Shown: positions 9,485-18,857 of the stretch, piece after piece
Numbering within the stretch: the first letter of the stretch is position 1
How the letters are laid out: the number at the start of each line of letters is the position of its first letter
Source: WS-2 sp036507005
GTDB lineage: Bacteria > Eisenbacteria > RBG-16-71-46
Assembly (NCBI GenBank): GCA_036507005.1
Contig: DASXQT010000077.1
Location: 124,001-188,000, forward strand
Length of the DNA stretch: 64,000 nt
Reading direction: 5' to 3'
The notes under the pieces: generated by a model
Seen by the model: the letters and a program-made list of their open reading frames with translations, nothing else
Database searches by the model: none
What the model was told of the DNA's origin: nothing
Made by a program: the position numbers and the translations under genes

Positions 9485-11851
9485 TTGATCGGCAGGATCC
9501 TGGGTTCGTTCCGGATCGTGGAGCAGGTGGGCGAAGGCGCCATGGGCGTCGTCTACCGGGCGCACGACGAGCGCCTGCACCGCGACGTCGCGATCAAGGT
9601 CCTCCCGCCCCGCTCGCTCTCGGACGGCGCGGCGCGGCGCAGCTTCCGGCACGAGGCGATCGCGCTCTCGCGGCTCAATCACCCCGCAATCGCCACCGTT
9701 CACGACTTCCAGACCGCCGAGGACATGGATCTCCTGATCATGGAGTACGTCCTCGGGGAATCGCTCGACCGCCGCCTCTCGAGAGGTCCCCTGCCGGAGG
9801 CCGAGGTCGTGTCCCTCGGGGTCCAGATGGCCGAGGGCCTGGCCGAGGCACACCGCCAGTCCATCGTCCATCGCGACCTCAAGCCCGGCAACCTCCGCGT
9901 CACGCCCGATGGCCGGCTCAAGATCCTGGACTTCGGGCTCGCGAGGTGGCTGTTCGCCGGGAGCGGAAGCCCCACGGAGCTCACTGCGAACGCGTCCCCG
10001 GCGGTCGCCGGCACGCCCGCCTACCTGGCGCCCGAGGTTCTCCAGGGGGTCGAGGCGGACGCCCGCTCCGACCTCTACGCGGCGGGACTCGTGCTCTACC
10101 AGGCGGCGACCGGCTCGCTGCCGTTCCCGGGGCTCTCGGCCGCGGCGACGATGGCGGCGACGCTGCACGAGAAACCGCCGCCGCCACGCCAGCGCAACTC
10201 CGCGATCTCCTCCGGCCTCGAAAACGTGATCCTGCGTTGCCTGGAGAAGGCGCCGGAGCGCCGCCCCCCTTCCGCCTCCGCGCTGAGCACCGAGCTGCGC
10301 AGGCTGGCCAGCGGCTCGGCACCCCAGGCGCCCTCGGCGCGGGCGCTGCGGCTGCGGCCGCTCGCCTATGGCGCGGCGTTCGCCGTGGCGCTCGTGGCCG
10401 CGAGATTCGCCCTTCCCGGCATCCTTCGCGGGTTCTTCCCGCCCCCCCTGGCTTCGATCCAGTCGCTCGCCGTCCTGCCGCTCGTCCACCGGCCGAGCGA
10501 TCCGGAGAAGGAGTACGTCGCCGACGGCATGACGGAGGCGCTGATCGCGCAGCTCTCCAGCGTCCACACGCTGCGCGTGATCTCGCTCACCTCGGTGATG
10601 CGCTACAAGGGTACCCACGCCTCGATGCCGGAGATCGCGAGCCAGCTCGGAGTGGACGCCGTGGTCGAGGGGAGCATCGAGAGCTCCCGCGGCCGTCTGC
10701 GCACGACGGTGCACCTGATCGCCGCCCGCGAGGACCAGCAGCTCTGGTCGGCGCACTACGACGGGGACACGACCGACGTGCTCGAGCTCCAGTCGCGCGT
10801 CGCGCGCGCCATCGCCTCGGAAATCCGGGTGCGGCTCAGTCGCGACGAGCGCGCCCGTCTGGCCAAGGAGCGCGGTGTGGATGCGGCCGCGTACCAGGAC
10901 TATCTGAGGGGTCGCTACCACTGGAATCAGCGGACCGACGGCGGCATCCGGCTCGCGATCCAGTACTTCGAGAGCGCCCTCGCCCGGGACTCGACGTACG
11001 CCCTGGCGTACGCCGGCCTCGCCGACGCCTGGGCGGCCTCGGGGCTCTACGGCCTCACCACCCCGCTCGAGGCCCGCGAGCGGGCGTTCGCCGCCGCCTC
11101 GCGCGCGGTGGCGCTCGATCCCGAGCTGGCGGAGGCGCACACGTCGCTCGCGCACGTGCTCCACAACTTCGACTGGCGCTGGGCCGAGGCCGAGGAGGAG
11201 TACCGGCGCGCCATCGCCCTCAACCACAGCAACGCGGTGGCGCATCATTTCTACTCGCACCTGCTGGCCCAGGAGGGCCGGCTCGACGAGGCGCGGCAGA
11301 CCCTGAGCGTGGCGCAGGAGCTCGACCCCCTCTCGCTCCCCATCGTGCTGGCGGGCGCCAATCAGGAGTACCTCGCCCGACGCTACGATGCCGCGCTCGA
11401 GGGCTGCCGCCGCGCCGCCGAGCTGGACTCTCTGAGCGCGCTCGAGCACCGCATGCGCGCGGCCATCCTGGATCGGCAGGGGCGGGAGCGCGACGCGATC
11501 ACCGAGCTGGCGCGCTCGTTCGAGCTCCGCGGAGATCGGAACGCGGCCGCGGCGTTGACCCGCACCTACGAGGCCGCGGGCCTGCGCGGCGCCCTGGAGC
11601 TGCTGATCGCGGGGATGGTCCGCAAGCGCTCGGCGGGGGTCTACGAGCCGGCGGAGCACGTCGCGGAGCTGCATGCCCGGCTCGGCCACGTCGACGAGGC
11701 GATGCGCTGGCTGGAGGTGGCATTCGGCGAGCACGACACCGAGCTGAACCGCCTCAAGATGGACCCGCTCTTCGACCCGTTGCGATCGGACCGCCGCTTC
11801 CAGGACCTGCTGCACCGCATCGGCCTCGACTCGTTGCCGGCCCGCTCCTGA
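9485..11851 (+). CDS. Transmembrane Ser/Thr protein kinase with TolB-like and TPR regions
   Basis: 788 residues. The start is probably TTG at 9485 (GAGGTC six bases upstream, product begins MIGRILGSFRIVEQVG as in PknB-like kinases); GTG at 9458 is the alternative. Kinase residues are all present: GEGAMG loop, AIKV lysine, HRDLKPGN, DFGLA and APE. After about 300 residues there is one transmembrane helix (AYGAAFAVALVAARF), then a region starting SLAVLPLVHRPSD with VADGMTEALIAQLS and VDAVVEGSIE. That region is the TolB-N-like domain found in CadC and adenylate cyclase families. TPRs follow to the end (AEAEEEYRRAIALNHSNAVAH). The protein should sense a periplasmic or envelope signal and phosphorylate cytoplasmic targets. 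The C-terminal DPLRSDRRFQDLLHRIGL is a family hallmark. Confidence 0.9.
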   Translation: MIGRILGSFRIVEQVGEGAMGVVYRAHDERLHRDVAIKVLPPRSLSDGAARRSFRHEAIALSRLNHPAIATVHDFQTAEDMDLLIMEYVLGESLDRRLSRGPLPEAEVVSLGVQMAEGLAEAHRQSIVHRDLKPGNLRVTPDGRLKILDFGLARWLFAGSGSPTELTANASPAVAGTPAYLAPEVLQGVEADARSDLYAAGLVLYQAATGSLPFPGLSAAATMAATLHEKPPPPRQRNSAISSGLENVILRCLEKAPERRPPSASALSTELRRLASGSAPQAPSARALRLRPLAYGAAFAVALVAARFALPGILRGFFPPPLASIQSLAVLPLVHRPSDPEKEYVADGMTEALIAQLSSVHTLRVISLTSVMRYKGTHASMPEIASQLGVDAVVEGSIESSRGRLRTTVHLIAAREDQQLWSAHYDGDTTDVLELQSRVARAIASEIRVRLSRDERARLAKERGVDAAAYQDYLRGRYHWNQRTDGGIRLAIQYFESALARDSTYALAYAGLADAWAASGLYGLTTPLEARERAFAAASRAVALDPELAEAHTSLAHVLHNFDWRWAEAEEEYRRAIALNHSNAVAHHFYSHLLAQEGRLDEARQTLSVAQELDPLSLPIVLAGANQEYLARRYDAALEGCRRAAELDSLSALEHRMRAAILDRQGRERDAITELARSFELRGDRNAAAALTRTYEAAGLRGALELLIAGMVRKRSAGVYEPAEHVAELHARLGHVDEAMRWLEVAFGEHDTELNRLKMDPLFDPLRSDRRFQDLLHRIGLDSLPARS

Positions 11852-12103
11852 GCCGGCCACCGGCGCCCGCCGGACTCGCCCGCTCGACAGCCCGACTCCC
11901 GGTTCGTGGAGTCCTCGCGGGATCGCTCGCTCTCCCACGCGGTGCCGATCCGCCCCGAAGCCCTTGCCCGCCGCCGCGCTGCGTATGCGTGCGACGGGAC
12001 GCGCGCCCGCGGCACGCCGGCTGCTGAGATCCGTCCTCGATGGCGCGGCTTGGCGGCTCCCCACTCCGGGGACGCACGCGTCGCGCGCAACGTGGAGGAC
12101 GCC

Positions 12104-12679
12104 ATGCGTCGAAGCACGCTGAACGTCACGCTCGCGGTGGCGCTCGGGATCGCCACGGCATGGGCGAGCGCCGGCGCCCAGGGCATGGACACCGGCCGCG
12201 TGAACTTCCGCCAGCGGAACCTGAGCGGACCCCGCCTCGGGGTCACCTACGTGATGGGCAAGAACGAGCTGTCGAGCGACCTCGACCGCGAGGGAATGGG
12301 GCGCGCGATCAGCCAGTTCGGCTGGCACTTCGAGCGCCAGATCGTTCCCATGGGCGGCGGGCCCCAGTTCGTCGTCCAGGCCGTGCCGATGCTCGGCGGC
12401 GTCGAGTACGGAAAGTTCATCCCGGGTCTGACCCTGGCGATGGGAATCCGGTTTCCGTCCGGATACGAATTCGGGATCGGCCCCAACGTCACGGCGGTGA
12501 ACCCGACCGAGACCAGCTCCACCGCGCGGCCGGCGCTCGCCACCGCGGTGGGCCGGAGCTTCAACTACGGGGGCGTGAGCCTGCCGCTCAACCTCGTGCT
12601 CGTCACGAGCCCCGAGGGGCAGCGGGTGTCGTTCATCGTCGGGTACGCGATCCAGCGCACCGGGTTCACGATCCAGTGA
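12104..12679 (+). CDS. Exported protein of unknown function
   Basis: 191 residues from ATG 12104 with GGAGG five bases upstream. Signal peptide about residues 1-26 (LAVALGIATAWASAGAQG). The mature part alternates short beta-like strands: LGVTYVMGKNE, QFVVQAVPMLGGVEYGKF, LTLAMGIRFPSGYEFGIGP, and VSFIVGYAIQRTGFTIQ at the end. The paired Gly-rich strands and the aromatic-containing C-terminus would fit a small outer membrane barrel or a lipid-binding protein, but no family was recognised. It is convergent with the sigma-54 activator gene, 22 bases apart. Confidence 0.7.
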   Translation: MRRSTLNVTLAVALGIATAWASAGAQGMDTGRVNFRQRNLSGPRLGVTYVMGKNELSSDLDREGMGRAISQFGWHFERQIVPMGGGPQFVVQAVPMLGGVEYGKFIPGLTLAMGIRFPSGYEFGIGPNVTAVNPTETSSTARPALATAVGRSFNYGGVSLPLNLVLVTSPEGQRVSFIVGYAIQRTGFTIQ

Positions 12680-12701
12680 GGAAGACGCCGTGCCGCCGTT
12701 T

Positions 12702-14249
12702 CTAGTCGCCGATTCCGTACTGGCGCAGCTTCTTGTAGAGCGCGGACTCGCTGATCTTGAGCCTGGCCGCGATCTCGGAGCGCGTGACGTCCGGGTAGCG
12801 GCGCAGCGCCTCGGCGAGCCACTTGCGCTCCGCGTCCTCGAGCAGCCGGGGCAGGCCGGCTTCGAGCCCGGCCCGGGCGCCCCCATCGTCGGCGCTCCGG
12901 GCGTCCAGGAGCCGGGCGACGTCGGCGGCCGTGACCGGGCGGCCCGGGGCCTCCATGGTGAGACGGGCCGCGAGCTGCTCGATGTGGCGCACGTTGCCCG
13001 GCCACGAGAAGTCGAGCCGCTCGAGGAACCGGTTCGCCTCCTCGGCCACCTCGATCCAGCGGCCGGAGTCGGTCAGGTCGAGGCAGTGACGGAGCAGGAG
13101 CGGGATGTCCTCGACCCGCTCGCGCAGCGGCGGCACGCGGATCGGGATGAAGTGCAGGCGCTCGAACAGGTCGCGCCGGAATCGTCCCTGCTGCACTTCG
13201 ACGTCGAGATCGCGATTGGTCGCGGCGATCACCCGCACGTCGGCGCTGCGCTCCTCGGCATCGCCCACGCGCTCGAAGGTCTTCTCCTGGAGCAGCCGCA
13301 GCAGCTTGGGCTGGATCTCGAGGGGAAGATCGCCGATCTCGTCGAGGAACAGCGTCCCCTTGTCGGCCGCCTGCACCTTGCCGAGCCGGTCCGCGACCGC
13401 GCCCGTGAACGCGCCGCGCTTGTGACCGAAGAGCTCCGCCTGGACCATGCCGGTCTCGAACGACGGGCAGAACGCCGTGACCAGCGGGCCCGCGGAGCGC
13501 GCGCTGGCGTAGTGGAGCACCCGCGCGAGGATGCTCTTGCCGGTTCCGGTCTCGCCGGCGATCAGGACGGGAAAATCGGTGGCCGCGGCCTTGCGGACCA
13601 CGTCCTTCAGCTCGCGCACCGCCGCCGAGCGGCCCAGGAACCGGCCGAACGACCAGTCGGACGCGAGCTGCTGGCGATGCTCCAGGGCCTCGCCCCGAAA
13701 GCGGGTCTCCGAGAGCCGAAGCTGGTCGCGCTCCCGGATCATCTCCCGCCCGGCCCGGAGCGCCTCGAGGATCGGCCCCGCCAGCTCCTGGAGGGTGCCC
13801 AGCAGCGCCGCGTGCTCCGGCCCGAAATGTCCGGGGCTCCTGCTTTCGAGGTGGACCAGGGCGGCGATGCGCCCGCCCGCCTCGATGGGCGCGCACAGGA
13901 TCGCGCGGATCTCCATCTCCTGCACCGAGGCGACGGCGCCGAAGAACGGGTCGTCGAGAGCGTCGCGCAGCAGCACCCGCTCGCGGGTGTCGAGCACGCG
14001 CTGGAACAGATGCCGGCTGAAGCGCCCGCGCTCGCCCTCGACGTACCCGGGCTCGAGCCCGTGGAGGACGCGGTACGAGAGCCCGCCCAGCTCCTCGACC
14101 TCGACGAACAGCCCGCGATCGGCGCCGGTGAGCGACACGGCCTGGTCGAGCACCGCGCGCAGCACCGCGACCGGCTCGGCGAGCTGGCAGAGCACGCGGC
14201 GCAGCGCCTCGATCAGGGTGCGGCCCTGGTGGTCGGGATTCGGCGTCAA
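12702..14249 (-). CDS. Sigma-54-dependent transcriptional activator (GAF, AAA+, Fis)
   Basis: 515 residues, TTG start at 14249 with GAAGG just upstream. A GAF-type sensor domain covers about residues 10-160 (ADRGLFVEVEELGGLSYRV). The AAA+ domain has Walker A GETGTGKS, the sigma-54 contact loop GAFTGA, Walker B GTLFLDEIGDLP and sensor region RVIAATNRDL. The C-terminus has a Fis-type helix-turn-helix (RSEIAARLKISESALYKKL). There is no receiver domain, so control is likely by a small ligand bound to the GAF domain. A TATACT box lies about 52 bases upstream. It is divergent from the PAP2 gene. A sigma-54-like promoter occurs at 54220 in this window, but no direct link is shown. Confidence 0.9.
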   Translation of the reverse strand: MTPNPDHQGRTLIEALRRVLCQLAEPVAVLRAVLDQAVSLTGADRGLFVEVEELGGLSYRVLHGLEPGYVEGERGRFSRHLFQRVLDTRERVLLRDALDDPFFGAVASVQEMEIRAILCAPIEAGGRIAALVHLESRSPGHFGPEHAALLGTLQELAGPILEALRAGREMIRERDQLRLSETRFRGEALEHRQQLASDWSFGRFLGRSAAVRELKDVVRKAAATDFPVLIAGETGTGKSILARVLHYASARSAGPLVTAFCPSFETGMVQAELFGHKRGAFTGAVADRLGKVQAADKGTLFLDEIGDLPLEIQPKLLRLLQEKTFERVGDAEERSADVRVIAATNRDLDVEVQQGRFRRDLFERLHFIPIRVPPLRERVEDIPLLLRHCLDLTDSGRWIEVAEEANRFLERLDFSWPGNVRHIEQLAARLTMEAPGRPVTAADVARLLDARSADDGGARAGLEAGLPRLLEDAERKWLAEALRRYPDVTRSEIAARLKISESALYKKLRQYGIGD

Positions 14250-14300
14250 CGGCCTTCGCTCCTGCCTGCCCCCGGCCCCGTGCCGGGAGCAGCGGGCGCG

Positions 14301-14306
14301 AGTATA
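14301..14306 (-). promoter_or_regulatory. TATACT -10 box upstream of the sigma-54 activator
   Basis: TATACT on the minus strand lies 51 bases upstream of TTG 14249 in an otherwise very GC-rich stretch. No clear -35 element is visible. Confidence 0.4.
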
Positions 14307-14379
14307 CGCCGCACTGCGGACGGCGCGCCCGCAGGCGCCCCGGCCCGCCGGGCTGCGGCGTAGGGAAGGAGAAGGCGCC

Positions 14380-16365
14380 ATGGGCCGCATCATCCGGAAC
14401 CGCGCGATGGACGCACTCGCGAAGAGCGTTCTCTGCTTCGCCGCGATCCACGAGACCGTGATCCTGGTCCACGTGCTGCGAACCGGCGATCGCGACGCCC
14501 TCAACGTGTTCACGATGCTCGCCGCCGAGCGTCTGTTCCCCGGCCTCGGACACGGCGCCGGCATGCTGCTGCTCTCCATCGCATTCGCGGCGTGCGTCTA
14601 TGCCGCGGTGCTCACCCGGGCCGGCCGCCGGCGGGCGCCCGGCCTGCCCGAGGACGTCGATCGCATTCTCGCCATGGGAGCGCCGGCGTTCGCGGACGGG
14701 CATGCGCCCGGAACCCGGGGGCAGAACGGCCACGGGCCCGCCCGGGTCGACGGGCTCGGAGCCGATGCGCGGGGCGGCCATCGCCCGCGCCCCACGCCCT
14801 GGAGCGCCGCACTCGTCGCGATCGTCGGCGTGACCGTGCACATGGCGGCGCTCGCGCTGATCGAGCGGTTCACGGCGTCGTTTCCAAGCGTTCCGGACGT
14901 TCTGCTGGAGCGCCTTCCCTACGTCGACTTCGGCGTCCCGGGCGAGCTCGCGTTCGCCCTCTTCCTGGTTCTGGCCACGATCGTCATCGTGCGCTCGCGC
15001 ACCGTGACCGTTTCGGCGGTGATCACCCAGCTCGGCCTGTTCTACGCCGTCCGCGGCCTCTTCCTGTTCCTCCACCCGATCGGCGCTCCGGCGGACGCGC
15101 CCTCGCCGGCGAGCCGCTGGGTGATCTATCCGTTTCCGAGCCACGCCTACTTTCCCGGCGGCCACGTGGGCATCATGACCATCCTCGGCCTTTCCGTGCG
15201 CGCACGGCGCTGGCGATGGGTTCTGCTCTCGGGCACGGCGCTCTTCGCCCTCGGCACCATGCTGGCGCGGACCCACTACACCGTCGATGCTCTGGCCGGA
15301 GCGCTCCTGGGCTACGCCATCGTGACCTGGGCGCGGCGCCACCTCGACGTGCGCGTGATCACCGGGCGGCCCGGCCGTCCGGCCTGCCGGCGGCGCGTGG
15401 CGAGCGCCTCGAGGGCGGGGGCGCGCCGGCGCCTGCGGAGCTTCACGCGCCCGGCCCGCCTGGCAGGCCTGTTCCTCCTGCTGGTGTGGGTCGGGCCCGT
15501 CACCTTTGCCCAGACCGACTCGTGGCAGCTGCTCAGACCCGCCGCGGCGGCCGCGAGCCTTTCGGACCCGGGCCAGGAGATCCCTGCCCGCAGGGCGCTG
15601 CTCCTCGAACCGGGGACGCTTCTCAAGCTCCGCCTGCGGGATGGAAGCGTCCTGCACGGGCGCTACCTCGGGCGGACGCTGCTCGATTCCACCCACTACC
15701 AGCCGCGCTTCGCGGCGCGCTCGTCGGCGTACGCGCCCTTCACGCTGGGCGAGACGCTGCACGTCTCACTCCGCGACGGCCGCGAGTGGACCGCGCCGTT
15801 CGCCGGCTACGCGGAGCTGACGCTGCTCCTGCGAAGCCCCGAAGGATCGGAGTACCTGCGAGTACCCTTCGAGTTCGCGAGCGAGATCCGCCGGGCCAAC
15901 GGCGACCGGGTCGATCCGCGGGCGCTGATCCGCGCGTTCCGCGACCGCGAGCTGCCTTCCGCAGAAGCGCTCGCGCTGGGCGAGCGGCTGTCCATGGGAA
16001 GCGTGGAGGACCAGTGGGCCGGCGCTCTTCGAGTCCCCGTGGAGGACATCCGATCGGCGTCCGCGAAGCTGCCGTCGGGGGCGAGCAGCCCGGCCCTCGG
16101 CATCGCGATCGGAGTCATGGTGACGGTCGTGCTGATCGTGCTCATCGTGAAATCGGCCGACAACAGCTGCCGCTCCGGTTGCACTTCCACGAATACCGAC
16201 ATCCCCAACATCCTCTCCGACGCACGCCTCACCACGCGCCCGTTCGACCGATCCCGTGGGTGCTTCGTGGGCGACGCGCTGGCGGTGGCCGACCCGTGGC
16301 CCGGGTCGGCCGCGAGCACCGTTCAACTCACGGCGACGGCAGCCGACTCACCATTCTCGGACTAG
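14380..16365 (+). CDS. PAP2-type membrane phosphatase fused to an exported-type domain
   Basis: 661 residues, ATG at 14380 with AGGAGAAGG upstream. Residues 1-330 are polytopic and carry a PAP2/sphingomyelin-synthase-like catalytic signature, SHAYFPGGHVGIM and later ARTHYTVDALAGALLGY, so a lipid phosphate or phospholipid head group is the probable substrate. From about residue 345 comes a basic stretch, a signal-peptide-like helix (LAGLFLLLVWVGPVTFAQ), a beta-rich domain with LKLRLRDGSVLHGRYLG, and near residue 585 another transmembrane helix (GIAIGVMVTVVLIVLIV). No stop separates the parts. It may be a true fusion or two genes joined by loss of a stop. A weak hairpin follows at 16399. Confidence 0.75.
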   Translation: MGRIIRNRAMDALAKSVLCFAAIHETVILVHVLRTGDRDALNVFTMLAAERLFPGLGHGAGMLLLSIAFAACVYAAVLTRAGRRRAPGLPEDVDRILAMGAPAFADGHAPGTRGQNGHGPARVDGLGADARGGHRPRPTPWSAALVAIVGVTVHMAALALIERFTASFPSVPDVLLERLPYVDFGVPGELAFALFLVLATIVIVRSRTVTVSAVITQLGLFYAVRGLFLFLHPIGAPADAPSPASRWVIYPFPSHAYFPGGHVGIMTILGLSVRARRWRWVLLSGTALFALGTMLARTHYTVDALAGALLGYAIVTWARRHLDVRVITGRPGRPACRRRVASASRAGARRRLRSFTRPARLAGLFLLLVWVGPVTFAQTDSWQLLRPAAAAASLSDPGQEIPARRALLLEPGTLLKLRLRDGSVLHGRYLGRTLLDSTHYQPRFAARSSAYAPFTLGETLHVSLRDGREWTAPFAGYAELTLLLRSPEGSEYLRVPFEFASEIRRANGDRVDPRALIRAFRDRELPSAEALALGERLSMGSVEDQWAGALRVPVEDIRSASAKLPSGASSPALGIAIGVMVTVVLIVLIVKSADNSCRSGCTSTNTDIPNILSDARLTTRPFDRSRGCFVGDALAVADPWPGSAASTVQLTATAADSPFSD

Positions 16366-16398
16366 CTGCTCCGGGTCGTCGGGGCAACGGCAACGGGC

Positions 16399-16413
16399 TC
16401 GGGCAGCGCCCGA
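16399..16413. terminator. Short hairpin between convergent genes
   Basis: TCGGGC at 16399-16404 pairs with GCCCGA at 16408-16413 across a three-base loop. It is short but lies in the 56-base gap between convergent stops. Confidence 0.3.
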
Positions 16414-16421
16414 CCGCGGCG

Positions 16422-18689
16422 TTAGCGGATCAGCAGCACCTTCTTCACGGCCACGCGCTGGTCGGCGCCGAGGCGCAGGAAGTAGACCCCCGAGGGCGCG
16501 GGGCGGCCGACGTCGTCGCGCCCCGTCCACGTCACGCGCTGGGGCCCGGCCGCGAGCGGACCGTTGAGCAGGGTCCTCACCCGGCGGCCCGTGGCGTCGA
16601 AGATGGCGAGGTCGGCGTTCCGCGCCGCCTGCGGCAGCGAGAAGTTCGCGGTCACCTGGCCGAAGGTCGGGTTGGGGCCCGCCACCAGCTCGATCTGGCC
16701 GCGGTTCGGACGGTCGTCGACCGCGGTCACCGCCGACGGGTCGTAGGTCACGTAGACCGGTCCGGTCCAGATCGTGGCGTTGTTGCTCATGCGGATGCGC
16801 AGGTAGTAATGGGCCTCGGCGCCGGCGGTGAACACCGTGTGCTCACGCCAGGAGAACTCGGAGCTGCCGACGCTCGAGGCCACCAGCACGGCGTTCGAGG
16901 CGCCGGTGATGCCGCGCAGCAGGTCGATCTGGGACACGCTCTCCCCCACGTCCGGGTCGATGACCCGGGCCACGATCCGGATTCCGTTGGGAGTCGCCCA
17001 CGCCGAGCCCATCGGCAGACCGTCGGCGGCAAACTGCACCTCGGTGTTGTGGTCCTGCGAGCCGTAGTTCCGGCCCAGCGCCAGGGCGCCCAGGATCTCG
17101 CTCTTGGTGAGCCCCGCGGCCTGGACCACGGTGCGGGTTTGCGTCGATGCGCCCCAGGTCGCCTGGTGGTTGTCCTGGTCGCCGACCGGCGAAACGCGGT
17201 AGCCCTTGCGCAGCGCGTCCTGGAACAGGACCTCGTTGCCGGTCGTGCTGCCCACGTCGGATTCGGTGGTGGAGGTCGAGAACGCCGGCCCGCTGATCAG
17301 CGCCATGAGGTGGACGGCGGCCTTGCCGTCGTCGGTGACCGCGTAGCCGTTGAAGTCGCCGCTCGAGGGATGGCACCACTCGACCACCGGCGGGTCGCTG
17401 GCCGGCGGGTTCGCGAGGTACGCGGTGTAGAGCCCGGTGTAGTCGCCCTCGGCGACGAACACGTCGTAGTAGCCCGGCTCCCAGCCGAACAGCGTGGGCG
17501 ACTCGAACACGTTGGCGTGTCCGCCGGTGCTGATGATGCCCCACTCCTGCCCGCAGATCGCGACGAAGTTGCCGTCGTCGTTGGCGGCCGCGGCCTGCGC
17601 CATCGCGAGGTGGTAGGCCCCGAGCGAGTCGAGGCCCGCGTTGCTGTGGTTGTGCTCGGTGACCGCCAGGAAGTCGAGCGGGGTCGGCGCGCTGAAGCGG
17701 GCGAAGGCGAGCGCATCCGCCGGCGTCTGCACCCCGTCCGAGTAGCTGGTGTGCGAATGCAGGTTCCCGTAGTACGGCGTGTAGCCGAGGTCGGGGTTGG
17801 GGCGGGCCCCCGGGTAGGGAGTGGTGCCCGGGCTGTTCGAGACCGCGCTCGTGTTCGGGACCTCGTCCTGGGTCTCGAGCGCGAAGGTCCAGGTCGAGTC
17901 GGGGTCGAGCCCGGCCACCCACAGGGTCTCGGGTGTGCCGCCGGCATGCGGGGCGAACTCGGTGACCCAGCGATCGACGTCTGCCGCCGCGCCGAAGGTG
18001 CCCGAGGTGATCGCGTCGTGCGACACCTTCATGGTGTAGGCCGACGCCGTGCCGCTCGCGCCGTCGTCGCCGGGCGCGGTCCAGGTCAGGCGGATCTCGC
18101 CCGGGAACGTGCCGGCGGCGGCCGCGAGGTCGCTCACCGTGCCCGGCGCGGTCACGTCGCCGCCGCCTCCGTTCGAGGCGCACAGCGTGGTGGGGGTGCG
18201 CCAGGCGAAGCTGGTGGTCCCGTTCGGAATGCAGCCCCAGGTCTCGCCGGCGTGCGTGGACGCGTCCGGATAGGTGACGAGCTGGATCACGGTCGGCGTG
18301 GCGGTGCGATCCGAGACCAGGTAGACGTCGTCGCCGGTGTTGTTGAGGTAGGCCGAGCCGGTGACCTGCGCGTGCACCAGCCGGTATTCGCCGGGAGCCA
18401 TGATCGCGCTGGTGCCGCACGAGGCGTCGAAGTCCTCGGGCATGCGGGCCCGCACCCCGGCGGCCCCGATCGTGACGGCGTCGTCGATCCCCCAGCCGGT
18501 CACGTCGATGGTGGTGGCGCCGGCGTTGTAGATCTCGACCAGCTCGTTCAAGCCGGTGTCGGTGCCGGTGGGGTTCGGGAGGATCTCGTTGATCCGGATC
18601 TGGGCCGAGGCGGAACCGACGGCCAGCAGGCTGAAAAGGGCGACGGCCGCGCCGCGGCGCGGCCGGAGGAAGCGGGGCAGCGGGCCCAA
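16422..18689 (-). CDS. Secreted PHP-domain metallohydrolase (CehA/McbA-like) with lamin-tail, Fn3 and sorting modules
   Basis: 755 residues, TTG start at 18689 with AAGGAGG six bases upstream; signal peptide to about residue 29 (SASAQ). Domain order: lamin-tail domain (RINEILPNPTGTD, about 31-170), a fibronectin-III-like domain (about 183-290), a PHP metal-dependent hydrolase domain starting at GNLHSHTSYSDG with AVTEHNH, EWCHPSSGDF and GDQDNH, and a C-terminal Ig-like sorting module (GPNPTFGQVTANFSLP through KKVLLIR). PHP enzymes of the CehA type cleave ester or phosphoester bonds using metals held by these His/Asp residues. It is predicted to be exported through the inner membrane and anchored or released at the cell surface by a type IX-like route. 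Confidence 0.88.
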   Translation of the reverse strand: MGPLPRFLRPRRGAAVALFSLLAVGSASAQIRINEILPNPTGTDTGLNELVEIYNAGATTIDVTGWGIDDAVTIGAAGVRARMPEDFDASCGTSAIMAPGEYRLVHAQVTGSAYLNNTGDDVYLVSDRTATPTVIQLVTYPDASTHAGETWGCIPNGTTSFAWRTPTTLCASNGGGGDVTAPGTVSDLAAAAGTFPGEIRLTWTAPGDDGASGTASAYTMKVSHDAITSGTFGAAADVDRWVTEFAPHAGGTPETLWVAGLDPDSTWTFALETQDEVPNTSAVSNSPGTTPYPGARPNPDLGYTPYYGNLHSHTSYSDGVQTPADALAFARFSAPTPLDFLAVTEHNHSNAGLDSLGAYHLAMAQAAAANDDGNFVAICGQEWGIISTGGHANVFESPTLFGWEPGYYDVFVAEGDYTGLYTAYLANPPASDPPVVEWCHPSSGDFNGYAVTDDGKAAVHLMALISGPAFSTSTTESDVGSTTGNEVLFQDALRKGYRVSPVGDQDNHQATWGASTQTRTVVQAAGLTKSEILGALALGRNYGSQDHNTEVQFAADGLPMGSAWATPNGIRIVARVIDPDVGESVSQIDLLRGITGASNAVLVASSVGSSEFSWREHTVFTAGAEAHYYLRIRMSNNATIWTGPVYVTYDPSAVTAVDDRPNRGQIELVAGPNPTFGQVTANFSLPQAARNADLAIFDATGRRVRTLLNGPLAAGPQRVTWTGRDDVGRPAPSGVYFLRLGADQRVAVKKVLLIR

Positions 18690-18695
18690 CGGGGG

Positions 18696-18702
18696 CCTCC
18701 TT
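18696..18702 (-). promoter_or_regulatory. Ribosome binding site deciding a TTG start
   Basis: AAGGAGG on the minus strand ends six bases before TTG 18689, which begins a typical signal peptide. Confidence 0.65.
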
Positions 18703-18740
18703 CCGGCTCTGAGATAGGTCTTTCAAGGAAATCCGCCGGA

Positions 18741-18746
18741 ATTGTA
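18741..18746 (-). promoter_or_regulatory. TACAAT -10 box of the PHP-domain gene
   Basis: TACAAT on the minus strand lies 51 bases upstream of the TTG start and is preceded by TG two bases away (CTGATACAAT). The -35 region is weak. Confidence 0.45.
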
Positions 18747-18857
18747 TCAGGAATCGGTGAAGCGGCGGGAGCCCGAGCTGGCCCCGGCGCACGACCCGGG
18801 CTCGAAGGCGACGTCCCCGGTGGCGAGCCGGGGCTTGCGGCCGAGTACCTCGAGGTT

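Noticed and set aside
9443..12886. Long open frame antisense to the kinase-TPR gene
   Set aside because: Composition is Arg/Gly/Ala-rich without domains; such frames are expected opposite GC-rich genes with G/C in third positions. Similar antisense frames at 14592-19988, 32952-36998 and 29851-32019 were rejected for the same reason.
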